A stretch of DNA of 64,000 nucleotides from Castellaniella sp036379515 (GCF_036379515.1 NZ_DASVGN010000015.1:1-64000); one strand, 5' to 3'; positions 34,175-44,806 are shown, counted from the stretch's first letter. Translations and numbers: made by a program. The notes: a model not told the origin generated them from the letters alone.

Positions 34175-34189
34175 GAACCTCCGAGGTTC
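34175..34189. promoter_or_regulatory. Operator-like inverted repeat (GAACCTC/GAGGTTC)
   Basis: GAACCTC and GAGGTTC are perfect 7-bp arms around one C. It lies 300 bases upstream of the transport operon and next to TGATCA repeats. Regulator unknown. Confidence 0.35.
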
Positions 34190-34489
34190 ATATTAATCAA
34201 TGGAATCATCGTGTTGTTGAATGTTCATGGTCTTTTTGCAGCACATATTCCATCTGCTCATTGAGAGCGACCCCGGTTTTCAAAACGCTCCGTAAGTTTT
34301 GCGTAAGTTTCAAATTTCCTAATAGCGTCACGCAGAAATCTGGCGGTCCGCCTCTCTGCCCAATAAAAACAAAGCTGTTTTGCGAAATAAAAATAAATCG
34401 CGGGTGCAGTTGCTGGAATGCTGTTTTCAGCCGGGTTGGACGGCACAATGCCGCCCACGCCCGGACCACTCAAATCAGGAGACATACCG

Positions 34490-35854
34490 ATGGATGACAA
34501 GAAAACTCTGGGTCAGGCTCTGCAGACCCCGGTCAAGCGCCGCTCCGTGCTCAAGGCGGGTGCTGCAGGCGTCGCGGGGAGCATGCTGTTGCCGGGAGCC
34601 GTTCGCGTGGCCATGGCCGCTGACGACAAGAAACCCCTGGGTTCGTGGCCGGACGGCTCCAAGGGCGACACCATTTTCCTGGGCATGCCGGTCGACCTGA
34701 CAGGGCCTTACTCCGCACAGGGCACCGAACAGAAAAACGGTTACCAGCTGGCCGCAGATCAGCTCAACGAGGGGTCCGAGCTGATTCGCAAGATTTCGCC
34801 GTTGACCAAAAAAGGTGTCCTGGGCAAGACGTTGAAACTCGGCTTTGCCGATTCTGAAACCAAGCCCAATACTGCCGTGCAGGCTGCCACGCGCTTTATT
34901 CACGACAACAAGGCTTTGATGATTGCCGGCAGCACCAGCAGTTCCGTGGCGATTGCCCTCGAGAAAGTCTGCAATCGCGAGCACACGCCTTATTTCACCG
35001 CCATTTCGGGCTCTAACGAAACTACAGGCGTGGATTGCCAGCGCTACGGGTTTCGCCTGTGCTACTTCGGCTATATGGCTTGCAAGGCTATCGCCCCTGT
35101 TGCCGCCAAGGAATTCGGCAAGGACCGCAAGGCTGCCTATCTGACGCCGGACTATACCTATGGGCATACCACGACGGCTTCCATGAAGGAGTTCTCCGAG
35201 AAGGAAGGCTGGAAGACAGTCACCAACCAGGTTCACCCGCTGGGTGCCAAAGATTACAGCTCGTACCTGATCAACATCGCCAATACCGATGCCAATGTGT
35301 TGGTGGTTGTGGCGTATGGCGCGGATGCGGCCAATGCCATCAAACAGGCCAAGCAGTTTGGCTTGCTCGACAAAATGAAAGTCGTCGTCCCGTACATGTC
35401 TGCCTTTCTTGAAAAGGAAATCGGCCCGGAGCTCATGCAAGGAGTGCTGGTGGGTCACGGGTTCTGGTGGACTCTGGAAGACAAATATCCGGTGGCCAAG
35501 GACTTTGTCACCGCCTACAAGAAAAAGTACAACGCCATGCCGCGCGATTCAGCTCTCTACGCTTACCTGGCTACGGCGCTTTGGGCCGATGCCGTCGAGC
35601 GCGCCAAGAGCTTCTACCCGCCTGACGTCGTCAAGGCACTCGAAGCCGGTGAAGTCCGCGACACCCCTGTGGGCAAGGCCACGTTCCGGGGCGAAGACCA
35701 TCAGGGCATCGTCAACTTCCCCATCATGCGCGGCAAGAAACCGTCCGAAATGAAGAATCCGGACGACTACTTCGAAATCGTTCAAGTGGTGGACGGCAAG
35801 AGCGTGTTGCCACCGATTGGCCTGCTGGGTTGCAAGATGGGCGGCTACATCTGA
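34490..35854 (+). CDS. Branched-chain amino acid/urea-type ABC substrate-binding protein, Tat signal
   Basis: A 454-residue periplasmic binding protein of the LivJ/UrtA-like family. The N-terminus carries a twin-arginine-type signal (KRRSVLKAGAAG, then hydrophobic segment and AMAA near residue 43), suggesting folded export. The mature part has IFLGMPVDLTGPYSAQGTEQKNGYQLAADQLNEGS, AGSTSSSVAIALEKVC and LTPDYTYGHTTTASMKEFSEKEGW. ATG at 34490 follows AGGAGA. Permease and fusion genes follow. Ligand not fixed by sequence; several members bind aromatic or short-chain compounds rather than amino acids. Confidence 0.88.
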   Translation: MDDKKTLGQALQTPVKRRSVLKAGAAGVAGSMLLPGAVRVAMAADDKKPLGSWPDGSKGDTIFLGMPVDLTGPYSAQGTEQKNGYQLAADQLNEGSELIRKISPLTKKGVLGKTLKLGFADSETKPNTAVQAATRFIHDNKALMIAGSTSSSVAIALEKVCNREHTPYFTAISGSNETTGVDCQRYGFRLCYFGYMACKAIAPVAAKEFGKDRKAAYLTPDYTYGHTTTASMKEFSEKEGWKTVTNQVHPLGAKDYSSYLINIANTDANVLVVVAYGADAANAIKQAKQFGLLDKMKVVVPYMSAFLEKEIGPELMQGVLVGHGFWWTLEDKYPVAKDFVTAYKKKYNAMPRDSALYAYLATALWADAVERAKSFYPPDVVKALEAGEVRDTPVGKATFRGEDHQGIVNFPIMRGKKPSEMKNPDDYFEIVQVVDGKSVLPPIGLLGCKMGGYI

Positions 35855-35863
35855 TCGTCCATG

Positions 35864-35901
35864 CCGGGTGCGGTGCCGCTCTCGCGGGGCGCCGCACCCG
35901 G
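35864..35901 (+). terminator. Intercistronic 14-bp stem-loop after the binding-protein gene
   Basis: CCGGGTGCGGTGCC (35864-35877) pairs with GGCGCCGCACCCGG (35888-35901), with one G-U pair, across a 10-base loop. There is no T-run. Stems of this kind between a binding-protein gene and its permease genes usually stabilise the upstream mRNA and lower expression downstream. Confidence 0.6.
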
Positions 35902-35934
35902 TGCAATTGTCAGGATTCTCTAGGAGGCAACTCG

Positions 35935-36810
35935 ATGCCGAGCCTGTCGCTTTTCTTATCGCAACTCTTCAATGGGCTGGCCTCCGGTCTGTTGCTTGCG
36001 CTCATCAGTACCGGCCTGACCATTATTTACGGCACGCTCGGTGTCATCAATTTTGCACACGGCGCCTTGTTCGTCGTGGGTGCCTACGCGGGCTATACCG
36101 TGTATGGCATCACCGGTTCTTTCGTCATTGCGGTGGCCGCTGGCGCAGCCACGGCCCTGGTGGTCGGGCTCATCATCGAGCGCGGCCTGATGCGTCGGTA
36201 TTACAGTCGCCCCGCCGAAGACCAGATTCTGGTCACGTTCGGCCTGGGCATCATTCTGGTCGAAGTCGTGCGGTCGATCTTCGGCGGCGTCAGCCTTTCC
36301 GTACCGGTTCCTTCATGGGGTACCGGTATTGCACACATCGGTTCCCTCATCTACCCCTTGTATCGCCTGCAGGCCCTCGGGATTGCAGCGGCCACGCTGC
36401 TGTTGCTGTATTTCATCCTGTATCGCACCAGCCTGGGGCTGATCGTGCGGGCCGGGATCGAAGACTCCGGCATGGTTGACGCGCTGGGCATCAACGTCAA
36501 GCGCGCGTTTCTGCTGGTCTTTGGCCTGGGTGCCATGGCGGCAGGCTACGCCGGCATGATAGACGCCCCCATCGTCACTCTGCTGCCCGACATGGGCAAT
36601 CGGGTGCTGGTCGATTCCTTCGTCGTGGTGGTGATCGGCGGGGTGGGCTCGTTTCCTGGGGCCATCATCGGCGGCATCATCGCGGGCGAGATCCTCAGCC
36701 TGACTTCCATTTTTGATCCAGCCTATTCGGAAGTGATGCTCTTCGTGGTCATGGCCTTGGTGCTGATCTTCCGCCCGCAGGGCCTGATGGGACAGGAGGG
36801 CCGGGAATGA
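35935..36810 (+). CDS. Branched-chain amino acid-type ABC permease (LivH-like)
   Basis: A 291-residue inner-membrane permease with eight or so segments. It has LFNGLASGLLLALISTGLTIIYGTLGVINFAHGALFVVGAY, the typical LivH start, and the C-terminal VVVVIGGVGSFPGAIIGGIIAGE. TAGGAGG precedes the ATG at 35935. Its stop overlaps the fusion gene by 4 bases (ATGA). Confidence 0.93.
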   Translation: MPSLSLFLSQLFNGLASGLLLALISTGLTIIYGTLGVINFAHGALFVVGAYAGYTVYGITGSFVIAVAAGAATALVVGLIIERGLMRRYYSRPAEDQILVTFGLGIILVEVVRSIFGGVSLSVPVPSWGTGIAHIGSLIYPLYRLQALGIAAATLLLLYFILYRTSLGLIVRAGIEDSGMVDALGINVKRAFLLVFGLGAMAAGYAGMIDAPIVTLLPDMGNRVLVDSFVVVVIGGVGSFPGAIIGGIIAGEILSLTSIFDPAYSEVMLFVVMALVLIFRPQGLMGQEGRE

Positions 36811-38679
36811 GCTCGGTATCTACTACAACTGCCGGTCGCACAGGCGCCGGCGAAATGGGCGCTGCACGGGCCCACGGGGGCATCATGCGCAGACGGCTTC
36901 CTGAATTGCTGGTGGGACTCGGCCTGCTGGTTGCACCGTTCGTCCTGCCTTTGATCGGCATGAGCCCGGATCTGCTGACGCGGATTCTGATCTGGGGCCT
37001 GTTTGGCCTGGGGTTCGACCTGCTCTTTGGTTACACCGGGCTGCTGTCCTTTGGTCAGGCGGCGTTCTATGGTACTGGGGGCTTCGTTGCGGCCTATCTG
37101 CTGACCTCGGGCATTGTGGCCAATATGCTGGTGGCTCTGCTGGTCGGTACCGTGCTGGCGGCCGTGGCCGGCCTGGTCATCGGTTACCTGACGCTGCGCC
37201 GCACGGGCATCTACTTTGCCATGAGCACCCTGGCGTTTGGCGAGATGTTCTACTTCCTCGAGAACTCTACGTTCAAGCACTACACCGGGGGTGAAAACGG
37301 CATCGCGGGCGTTCCGCCACCCGAGATCTCCCTGGGCTTCGTTCAGCTGCATATTTCCAGTGGCTGGCCCATGTACTGGTTCGTTGCCGTCATCTTCTTC
37401 CTGGGGTATCTGATTGCCCGCCGCATCGTGCGTTCGCCGTTTGGGGCGGTGCTCAAGGCCATCCAGGGCAACCCCAAGCGGGCGATGGCGCTGGGCCACT
37501 CCATTCATAACTACAAGCTCACCGTGTTCGTGGTGGCTGCAGCTTACGGCGGCCTGGCCGGTGGCCTGCTGGGTGTCTTCCAGTCGTACATGCCGCCGGA
37601 TGCATTTGGCCTGGATACCTCTGCACAGCTCATCATCCAGACGGTGATGGGTGGGGCGGGTACCTTGCTGGGGCCTCTGCTCGGCGCCACGATCTGGCTC
37701 TACCTGTACGAAGGTCTGCAAAACTTCGCCAGCATTGGCGCCCACTGGAAACTCATCCTGGGGATCGTGTTCGTCGTTCTGGTTACCTTGTTCCGTCATG
37801 GCGTGGCGGGTGCCATTCTGGATTTCGTCCGCCATCGCCGCACGCGGCTGCCAGCCGACATCGACCAGGACGCCAGTGATCGAGTGGCCACGGTGCTCGA
37901 TATCGTGCCGCCGCTGGCCACGACGCGGCCCGGTGCGCCGGTGCTCGAGGCGCGTGGCATCAGCAAGCACTACGGGGGGCTGAAGGCCAACACGGACATC
38001 AATTTCACCCTGCGCGAAGGTGAACTGCATGGTGTGATCGGACCTAACGGCGCAGGTAAATCGACGTTCTTCGCCATGCTGGCGGGCGAATTGCCCACCA
38101 CGTCCGGCAAGGTCTACTTCCGCGGGCAGGACATCACGGGCGTGGGTGTCACGGCCGTCTGCCAGCTGGGCATGAGCAAGAGCTATCAGATCAATCAGCT
38201 CTTTGAGCACCTCACCGTGCGTCAGAACGTCATGGTTCCGGTGCTGGCGCGGATGCGTGGCCACTATCGCAACGACTTGCTGGCAGGGCTGCATTCCACA
38301 GAAATGGACGAGCAGGTCAACGCCGCGATCGCACTGGTGGATCTCACCCGGCAGGCCGATACCCGGGTTTCCGACATGTCCTACGGCGAGAAGCGCCGTC
38401 TGGAAATTGGCCTGGCACTGGCCACCGGGGCCAACGTGCTGCTCTTTGATGAGCCCCTGGCGGGTCTGGGACCCGAGGAGCGTGTGCTGGTCGTGGCCTT
38501 GCTCAAGTCGGTTCGTCAGGGCCGCAGCATGGTGATCGTTGAACACGACATGGATGCCATGTTCGAGCTGGCCGAGCGCATCACGGTGCTCTACGAAGGC
38601 CGCAAGCTCGCCGAAGGAACCGCCGACGAAATTCGCCAGGATCCTGAGGTCCAGGCAGCCTATCTTGGAGGGATGGACG

Positions 38680-38693
<14 letters not shown>
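36807..38693 (+). CDS. Fused ABC permease-ATPase (LivM-LivG type)
   Basis: A 628-residue protein combining two usually separate subunits. Residues about 25-340 are a LivM-like permease (GLGFDLLFGYTGLLSFGQAAFYGTGGF, FGAVLKAIQGNPKRAMALGH). From about residue 380 comes a LivG-like ATPase with Walker A GPNGAGKSTFFAML, the signature MSYGEKRRLEIGLALA, Walker B VLLFDEPLAGL and the switch His in IVEHDMDAM. A short charged linker (HRRTRLPADIDQDASD) joins them. The fusion is known in some proteobacteria. It overlaps livH-like by 4 and the next ATPase by 14 bases. Confidence 0.93.
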
Positions 38694-39384
<691 letters not shown>

Positions 39385-39433
39385 GAAACCGGCAGGTGTT
39401 AACCTATACGCCGTCACAATTTTGCGTCGTGCC

Positions 39434-40081
39434 ATGTCTGCTTCTTCCGGGGCCTCGTCGGGTCAAGATGACGACCTCCTGCGCTTTGTCGCCTCCAGTC
39501 AGTTGCCCACTCCGTGGGCTGTTTTTCAGATTCACGCGTTTGCCGAAACGGCCAGTGGCAAAGAGCACGTGGCGCTGACGTTGGGCGATGTCGGCACGGA
39601 TGAACCCGTGCTGGCGCGCATCCACTCTGAATGCCTGACGGGTGATGCTCTGTTCAGCCAGCGCTGCGATTGCGGTGCGCAGCTCGAGGCCGCCCTGCAG
39701 CGGATTGCGACCGAGGGGCGAGGCATTCTGCTGTATCTGCGCCAGGAAGGCCGTGGCATTGGCTTGTTGAACAAGATCCGCGCCTATCATCTGCAGGACG
39801 AAGGCGCGGATACGGTTGAAGCCAACGAGCGCCTGGGCTTTCCGGCGGACATGCGTCACTACGATATCTGCCGCCCCATGCTGCAGCACTTCGGTATCCG
39901 GCAAGTGCGCTTGATGACCAACAATCCGCGCAAGGAACGCTTCCTGACCAGCATCGGCGTCGCAGTCACAGAGCACATCCCGTTGCAGGTCAACCGCAAC
40001 CCCTATAACGAGTTTTATTTGCGCACCAAGGCGCGCAAGCTGGGGCACGAGTTCAAAGAGTATTTCGGCGAAGCGCCGTAA
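39434..40081 (+). CDS. ribA: GTP cyclohydrolase II
   Basis: First committed step of riboflavin synthesis: GTP to 2,5-diamino-6-ribosylamino-4(3H)-pyrimidinone 5'-phosphate, formate and pyrophosphate. The 215-residue product has the zinc Cys motif in HSECLTGDALFSQRCDCGAQ, the GTP-binding LYLRQEGRGIGLLNKIRAY, ANERLGFPADMRHYDI and RLMTNNPRK. It is a stand-alone RibA with no fused RibB domain. ATG at 39434 is preferred; a TTG four codons upstream is possible. Confidence 0.95.
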   Translation: MSASSGASSGQDDDLLRFVASSQLPTPWAVFQIHAFAETASGKEHVALTLGDVGTDEPVLARIHSECLTGDALFSQRCDCGAQLEAALQRIATEGRGILLYLRQEGRGIGLLNKIRAYHLQDEGADTVEANERLGFPADMRHYDICRPMLQHFGIRQVRLMTNNPRKERFLTSIGVAVTEHIPLQVNRNPYNEFYLRTKARKLGHEFKEYFGEAP

Positions 40082-40091
40082 TTTCGGCGTC

Positions 40092-40117
40092 TGGACTCGC
40101 CTTGCCTGACGAGTCCA
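40092..40117. terminator. Hairpin between convergent ribA and GT39 genes
   Basis: TGGACTCG (40092-40099) and CGAGTCCA (40110-40117) form an 8-bp stem with a 10-base loop 11 bases after the ribA stop. No T-run follows, so it is a weak terminator candidate. Confidence 0.4.
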
Positions 40118-40156
40118 TGCCTCCGAATACCAGTGCCTGAACCCGTCAAGCAGGAG

Positions 40157-41743
40157 CTATCTTGGCTTTTGCCTCAGGCAATCCGGCCCTGCAGGTACCA
40201 CGGCCCAATGCAGGTCGAAGGACGGGCCTTTGGGTCCCCAGCGGACCTGATCCACGCCTTTCCAGGGCGCGCTGGCATAGAGCGCCAGCACGGCGGGGGA
40301 CGCCGGGCCCCGGCCTTTGTCGCTGTAGGCCACGAAGGCCCCGCACTGCAGTGCCGTGCCGCGGGCAAACCACGGGGATTCGTCGTGGCTCGCGTCGATG
40401 AAGACCTGGGTGTGGTCGCTGACGTGCACGGCAATATTGCCACCCAGCCAGGTGTTGGCCACCACCACCCGCAAAGGCCTGCCAGGCTGGTGGGCATTCC
40501 AGTGCGCTTGTGCAAGCTTGGCCAGTGCCACGGCGGGGTAGTTTGAGCGGCTGGCCCGTCCGGTCATGTCCGCCAGCGGGCCCCGGGCAATCGCGTACCC
40601 CACGGCCATCGTAATCTGCAGGCCGGCCGTGATGATCAGGATGCGGCGCAGTTGGACGGCGTCCAGCCCGCGCAGCCACCAGAGTCCGTAGAAACCTGCC
40701 AGTACGAAGAATGTGCTGGCCCACGAGGCCTCTAGGCGCGTGCCCAGAATGGCGGCGATGATGACGGTGCAGAGAAAGGGGGCGAGCCCCACCCAGAGCA
40801 GGAATTGCCGGTCTTCAGCCGAAAAATCCTTGAAGTAGCGTCCCGTGGCGGGGGCGTTGTCCTGGAAATATTCATCGTTGGCTGCGTGGCCGGCTGCTCG
40901 GTTGCCGCGACGGGCATACCACCAGGTCCAGAGTGCCAGCGCGACCACCAGTGGGGACAGGCGCCCGGCCTGGTCCAGGCTGAAGGACAGCAAATCGGCC
41001 AGCGCCGCCAGGCGGCCGCCGGCTTGCAACGAGTGGTCGGCATAGAACAGAGGTTCGAAGTGATGTTGCCCCAGCCACCACAGATGCGGGCTGAACACGA
41101 CCAGAAACGTGATCGTGGCCGCCGCAATCCCCAACCAATAATGCTTGCGCCGCCATTTGCCGCTGCGCAGCAGGTAGAGGAAGAAGGCGGCAAACTGCAC
41201 CAGGGCGCTGTATTTGGTGAGCATAGCCAGGCCGCAGACAACGCCCAGCCAGATCCAGTCGCGCAGGCGGTCGTCGCGCATGGCGCGGTAGAACAGCCAG
41301 ATCGACGCGGTGATCGACCAGAGTTGAGCCGTGTTGTGGTTGTAGATGGTGCCGCGCAATGAAAAATAGGCCGTCACCGACACCAGCAGCGTGGCCATGA
41401 ACGCGCGGTGGCGGGTGGTGAACTCGCAACCCAGCTTCCAGACGAACCACAGACCCAGGGCCGAAAAGAGCTGCCCCATGAGAAAGGCCAGCCAGACAGG
41501 GCGACCCCAGAGTTCGGTGGCAAAGTACATGAACCACGAAGGCAGCGGCGGGTGCTTGGTGTAACCCAGTTCAAGGCTGGCCGCCCAGACCAGTTCTTCC
41601 ATGCCGTCCAGATCCGGTGCCGTGTGGCTGATGGCACAGAGAATGGTCCATAGCGCAACCATGCCCAGAAGGCAGAGGACGACGAGCGCCCCACGTGGGG
41701 GGTGGGCCAATAGTGGAATCTTGGGGGGAGTGGCAGCCAGCAT
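40157..41743 (-). CDS. GT39-type glycosyltransferase, integral membrane
   Basis: A 528-residue polytopic inner-membrane protein of the ArnT/PMT clan. It shows APDLDGMEELVWAASLELGYTKHPPLPSWFMYFATELWG, which is typical of dolichyl/undecaprenyl-phosphate sugar transferases, then about nine hydrophobic segments and AMLTKYSALVQFAAFFLYLL. The C-terminal part is periplasmic (WNAHQPGRPLRVVVANTWLGGN). It is convergent with ribA and divergent from lipA. The acceptor cannot be told from sequence. Confidence 0.85.
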   Translation of the reverse strand: MLAATPPKIPLLAHPPRGALVVLCLLGMVALWTILCAISHTAPDLDGMEELVWAASLELGYTKHPPLPSWFMYFATELWGRPVWLAFLMGQLFSALGLWFVWKLGCEFTTRHRAFMATLLVSVTAYFSLRGTIYNHNTAQLWSITASIWLFYRAMRDDRLRDWIWLGVVCGLAMLTKYSALVQFAAFFLYLLRSGKWRRKHYWLGIAAATITFLVVFSPHLWWLGQHHFEPLFYADHSLQAGGRLAALADLLSFSLDQAGRLSPLVVALALWTWWYARRGNRAAGHAANDEYFQDNAPATGRYFKDFSAEDRQFLLWVGLAPFLCTVIIAAILGTRLEASWASTFFVLAGFYGLWWLRGLDAVQLRRILIITAGLQITMAVGYAIARGPLADMTGRASRSNYPAVALAKLAQAHWNAHQPGRPLRVVVANTWLGGNIAVHVSDHTQVFIDASHDESPWFARGTALQCGAFVAYSDKGRGPASPAVLALYASAPWKGVDQVRWGPKGPSFDLHWAVVPAGPDCLRQKPR

Positions 41744-41935
41744 GGCAGCCAGTATAACGAGCGGCTTGCTGCTTGAGCAGGTCCGGGCATGTTTCGTTCG
41801 CCCGAGAAATAGTGCCGATTACCCAGGTGCATGGGGCAGGTTTGCGGGCGGAAGGCAGGGGGCTGCGTGGTACTATCGACAACGATTGTGCGTCTGGTGA
41901 TGCACGCTTTTTGTCTTGCGTTGCGCAGGTTTTTC

Positions 41936-42928
41936 ATGACGATCGAAGTCCCCATCATCCGCGCTCGGGTTCGGCCGGGCGAAAAATTCGTCAGCCCGCA
42001 GGGGACCAAAGCCGTCAAGGACGGCATGCGGCCCAGCGAACTGACCGGTATTCCCGATCACGCCCCCAAGCCGGACTGGCTGCGTGTGCGCGTGCCTTCG
42101 GGTGCCAGATATCAAGAAGTGCGCGACATCGTCAAGACACACAAGCTCAATACTGTGTGTGCTGAATCCAAATGCCCCAATATTGCTGAATGCTGGGGCC
42201 GTGGCACTGCGACGCTGATGCTGATGGGCTCGGTCTGTACACGGGCTTGCAAATTCTGCGCCGTCAATACCGGCAACCCGCACGGGTGGCTCGATCACAA
42301 TGAACCGGCCAGCGTGGCCGATGCCGTGGTGCTCATGGGGCTCAAGTACGTGGTGCTGACTTCAGTCGACCGCGACGATCTGATCGATGGCGGGGCAGGG
42401 CACTACGCGGCCTGCATCCGGGCCATCCACGAGCGTTCACCCAAAACGGCGGTCGAAGCGCTGACGCCTGATTTTCAAGGCAACCATGGCTGCATCGCCA
42501 AAGTGCTGGATGCCGGTCTGGTCACCTTTGCGCAAAATGTCGAAACCGTCGAGCGCCTCACTCATGTGGTGCGTGACGCCCGTGCCGGCTATCAGCAGAC
42601 ACTGGATGTGCTCAAGTTTGCCAAAGAATATGCCCCGCAGACGCTCACCAAAACCAGCATGATGCTGGGCCTGGGTGAAACCGACGAAGAAATCGAACAG
42701 GCCATGGATGACATCCGTGCCCACAACGTCGACATCCTGACTTTTGGTCAGTACATGCGCCCCACCAAGAATCACCTGCCGGTGCAGCGCTTTGTCACGC
42801 CAGACGAATTCCATGCCTATCGCAAGCTGGGGCTCTCCAAGGGGTTTCGCGAAGTCGTCTCGGGCGCGCTCGTGCGTTCCAGCTATCGCGCCGAACGCGT
42901 CCTGGAACACGACAACGTCGGGCTCTGA
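41936..42928 (+). CDS. lipA: Lipoyl synthase
   Basis: Radical-SAM enzyme that inserts two sulfurs into octanoyl groups of lipoyl domains. The 330-residue product has both cluster motifs: the auxiliary CAESKCPNIAEC and the radical-SAM CTRACKFCAV. It also has DLIDGGAGHYAACIRAI and TKTSMMLGLGETDEE. The ATG at 41936 is preferred over a 35-residue upstream extension. lipB is not beside it. It abuts the convergent LysR gene with no spacer. Confidence 0.97.
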   Translation: MTIEVPIIRARVRPGEKFVSPQGTKAVKDGMRPSELTGIPDHAPKPDWLRVRVPSGARYQEVRDIVKTHKLNTVCAESKCPNIAECWGRGTATLMLMGSVCTRACKFCAVNTGNPHGWLDHNEPASVADAVVLMGLKYVVLTSVDRDDLIDGGAGHYAACIRAIHERSPKTAVEALTPDFQGNHGCIAKVLDAGLVTFAQNVETVERLTHVVRDARAGYQQTLDVLKFAKEYAPQTLTKTSMMLGLGETDEEIEQAMDDIRAHNVDILTFGQYMRPTKNHLPVQRFVTPDEFHAYRKLGLSKGFREVVSGALVRSSYRAERVLEHDNVGL

Positions 42929-43849
42929 TCAGACCTGGGCCTGAACCTGGTCACAGGGGCGGGGGTCGACTTCCGAGCAGAGCCGCTGCAGAATCTGCGC
43001 CAGCTCTTTGCAGGCGATGCCCGGGAATTCCGGGTGTGCATAGATGCGGTACACCATGGCGTAGCGGTGACGCCCTTCGACCAAAGGCAGGGGCTTGAGC
43101 CTGCCGCTCGCCAGTTCCTCGCGGATGCGCAGTTCTGGATACCACGCAAACCCCATCCCGGCGCAGGCCGCCTGAATCGAACTGCTGGCGTGGCTGAAGG
43201 TCCAGCGCTGGGCTGCATCCAGCCAGCCAGCGCTTTGCCGCTGGCTGCCTGAATCGCGAATGACGAGCTGGCGATGCTGCCGCAGATCGGCCCATTCGAT
43301 GGGCTGGCCCAGGGCGTGAAGGGGGTGGTTGGGAGCTGCTACCGCCACGAAGCGGATCTGCAGCAGGGGTTCGCCGCTGAAGCCCTGGGGAATGCGCGGA
43401 CTGATGACCAGATCCGCCTCGCGCCGTAAGAGTGCCTCATCCGTGCCGCTGAGCACGGTTTCCTGAATCTCGATTCGGGTGGACGGGTTGTTCGGCCCGA
43501 AGAGCTCCAGCGCCTGCAAGATGAGCCAGTCGGGAAACAGACCATCGATGGCGAGCCTAAGCAGAGGCTCTCTTCCTGCAGCCAACTGGCGTGCCGCGGA
43601 TTCCAGCCCTTGCGCGTGTTCGACCAACAGCCTCGCCCGCTGCAGCAAAATCTGGCCGGCTGCCGTGGGCACGGCCCGCCGTCCTTGCGGGCGGAACACC
43701 CTGAGGGCCAGCTGGTCTTCGAGCTTCTGGATGGCGTAGCTGACTGAAGACTGGCTCTTGCCGAGCGCTTCAGCTGCCTGGGCGTACCCGCCGTGGTCCA
43801 CCACGGCCAGCAGGGCCTGCCAATAGGCGATCGGGATGATGTCTTCCAT
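42929..43849 (-). CDS. LysR-family transcriptional regulator
   Basis: A 306-residue LysR protein. The N-terminal winged helix is visible (YWQALLAVVDHGGYAQAAEALGKSQSSVSYAIQKLEDQLALRVF), followed by the effector-binding domain (RLAIDGLFPDWLILQALELF, APNHPLHALGQPIEWADLRQHRQLVIR). It is transcribed away from the pirin/FMN-reductase pair, with 93 bases between, so it most likely regulates them and itself. Its stop abuts lipA. Confidence 0.95.
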   Translation of the reverse strand: MEDIIPIAYWQALLAVVDHGGYAQAAEALGKSQSSVSYAIQKLEDQLALRVFRPQGRRAVPTAAGQILLQRARLLVEHAQGLESAARQLAAGREPLLRLAIDGLFPDWLILQALELFGPNNPSTRIEIQETVLSGTDEALLRREADLVISPRIPQGFSGEPLLQIRFVAVAAPNHPLHALGQPIEWADLRQHRQLVIRDSGSQRQSAGWLDAAQRWTFSHASSSIQAACAGMGFAWYPELRIREELASGRLKPLPLVEGRHRYAMVYRIYAHPEFPGIACKELAQILQRLCSEVDPRPCDQVQAQV

Positions 43850-43879
43850 ATCTATTTAGTAGATCAAATAGCGCTATTT
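43850..43879. promoter_or_regulatory. Two inverted repeats between LysR and pirin genes
   Basis: ATCTA-TTTAG-TAGAT (43850-43864) and the perfect 14-bp palindrome AAATAGCGCTATTT (43866-43879) lie in the 93-base divergent spacer. ATCTATTTA recurs at 43893-43901. LysR regulators bind T-N11-A dyads, so these are candidate recognition and activation sites. Confidence 0.5.
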
Positions 43880-43942
43880 TATGCGGTTGTTCATCTATTT
43901 ATATGATCTCATAATGATCCCATCGTTCATCAGGAGTCAATC

Positions 43943-44806
43943 ATGACCGTTCGTTCCGTCACCCGAGTCACCCCCGCGCAAGCGACGCAGGATGGCGCTG
44001 GCGTGCGTCTGCTGCGGGCCATTGGATATCAGCCGCAGGTCCGCATGGATCCGTTCCTGATGCTGGACGCGTTTTCTTCGGACGACCCGCAGGATTACAT
44101 CGCCGGATTTCCCGCGCATCCGCATCGTGGTTTCGAGACCATCACCTACATCGTTGATGGTCATATGAAGCATCGCGATCACCTGGGCAACGAGGGCGAC
44201 CTCAAGGCCGGGGGGGTGCAGTGGATGACGGCGGGACGTGGCATCATTCATGAAGAGATGCCCCAGCAGGAAAACGGCCTGCTGCGCGGTTTTCAGATTT
44301 GGCTGAACCTGCCGGCGGCTGAAAAGATGCAGCCCGCGCATTATCGGGACATCCCTGCCGGCGAAATTCGGACGACCGAGCTGCCCGATGGCGGATTCAT
44401 CAAGCTCATCGCCGGCACGATCCCGTGGGCTACGTGCCCGTTGAGGGGTGCCGAAGAAGGGCATCGTGAAACACAGCCCGTGGTGGCCGATATCTGCGTC
44501 ATGGCCGGCCATCCTGTCGATCTGCCCCTCCCTCAGACGCATCGTGCCTTGCTTTACGTGTTCGAAGGGCAGTTGCAGGCGGGCGATCAGGTGATAGAGC
44601 CGGGGCACGTAGTGTGGCTGGGCGATCAGGGCGAGACGGTCCGCATTGAAGCAGCCCAAGGGGCAGCCGAAGGTGCGCGGGTCATTCTGCTCGCTGGCAA
44701 GCCGCTGCATGAGCCCATTGCGCAGTACGGTCCTTTCGTCATGAATACCCCGGAAGAAATCGAGCAGGCATTGCGCGATTACCGCGACGGCGTGCTCGCC
44801 CAGTAA
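43943..44806 (+). CDS. Pirin family protein
   Basis: A 287-residue bicupin of the pirin family. Cupin metal motif: PAHPHRGFETITYIVDGHMKHRD, with WMTAGRGIIHEEMP as the second family signature. Some pirins act as quercetinases or redox-responsive proteins; the role here is unknown. It leads a pair with the FMN reductase and is divergent from LysR, a common arrangement in Burkholderiales suggesting quinone or electrophile response. Confidence 0.94.
   Translation: MTVRSVTRVTPAQATQDGAGVRLLRAIGYQPQVRMDPFLMLDAFSSDDPQDYIAGFPAHPHRGFETITYIVDGHMKHRDHLGNEGDLKAGGVQWMTAGRGIIHEEMPQQENGLLRGFQIWLNLPAAEKMQPAHYRDIPAGEIRTTELPDGGFIKLIAGTIPWATCPLRGAEEGHRETQPVVADICVMAGHPVDLPLPQTHRALLYVFEGQLQAGDQVIEPGHVVWLGDQGETVRIEAAQGAAEGARVILLAGKPLHEPIAQYGPFVMNTPEEIEQALRDYRDGVLAQ

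Larger units (their letters stand above)
33882..34489. other. Long AT-richer intergenic region with palindromes
   Basis: About 600 bases separate the secreted-protein gene from the branched-chain-type binding protein. Base composition is clearly more AT-rich than its surroundings. No convincing gene is present; the short open frames on both strands lack ribosome binding sites and family features. It holds two palindromes (separate entries) and TGATCA repeats near 34156-34170, and probably the promoter of the transport operon. Confidence 0.6.

Noticed and set aside
34206..34469. 87-residue minus-strand frame in the AT-rich leader
   Set aside because: No ribosome binding site, no motif, and lies in the promoter region of the transport operon.
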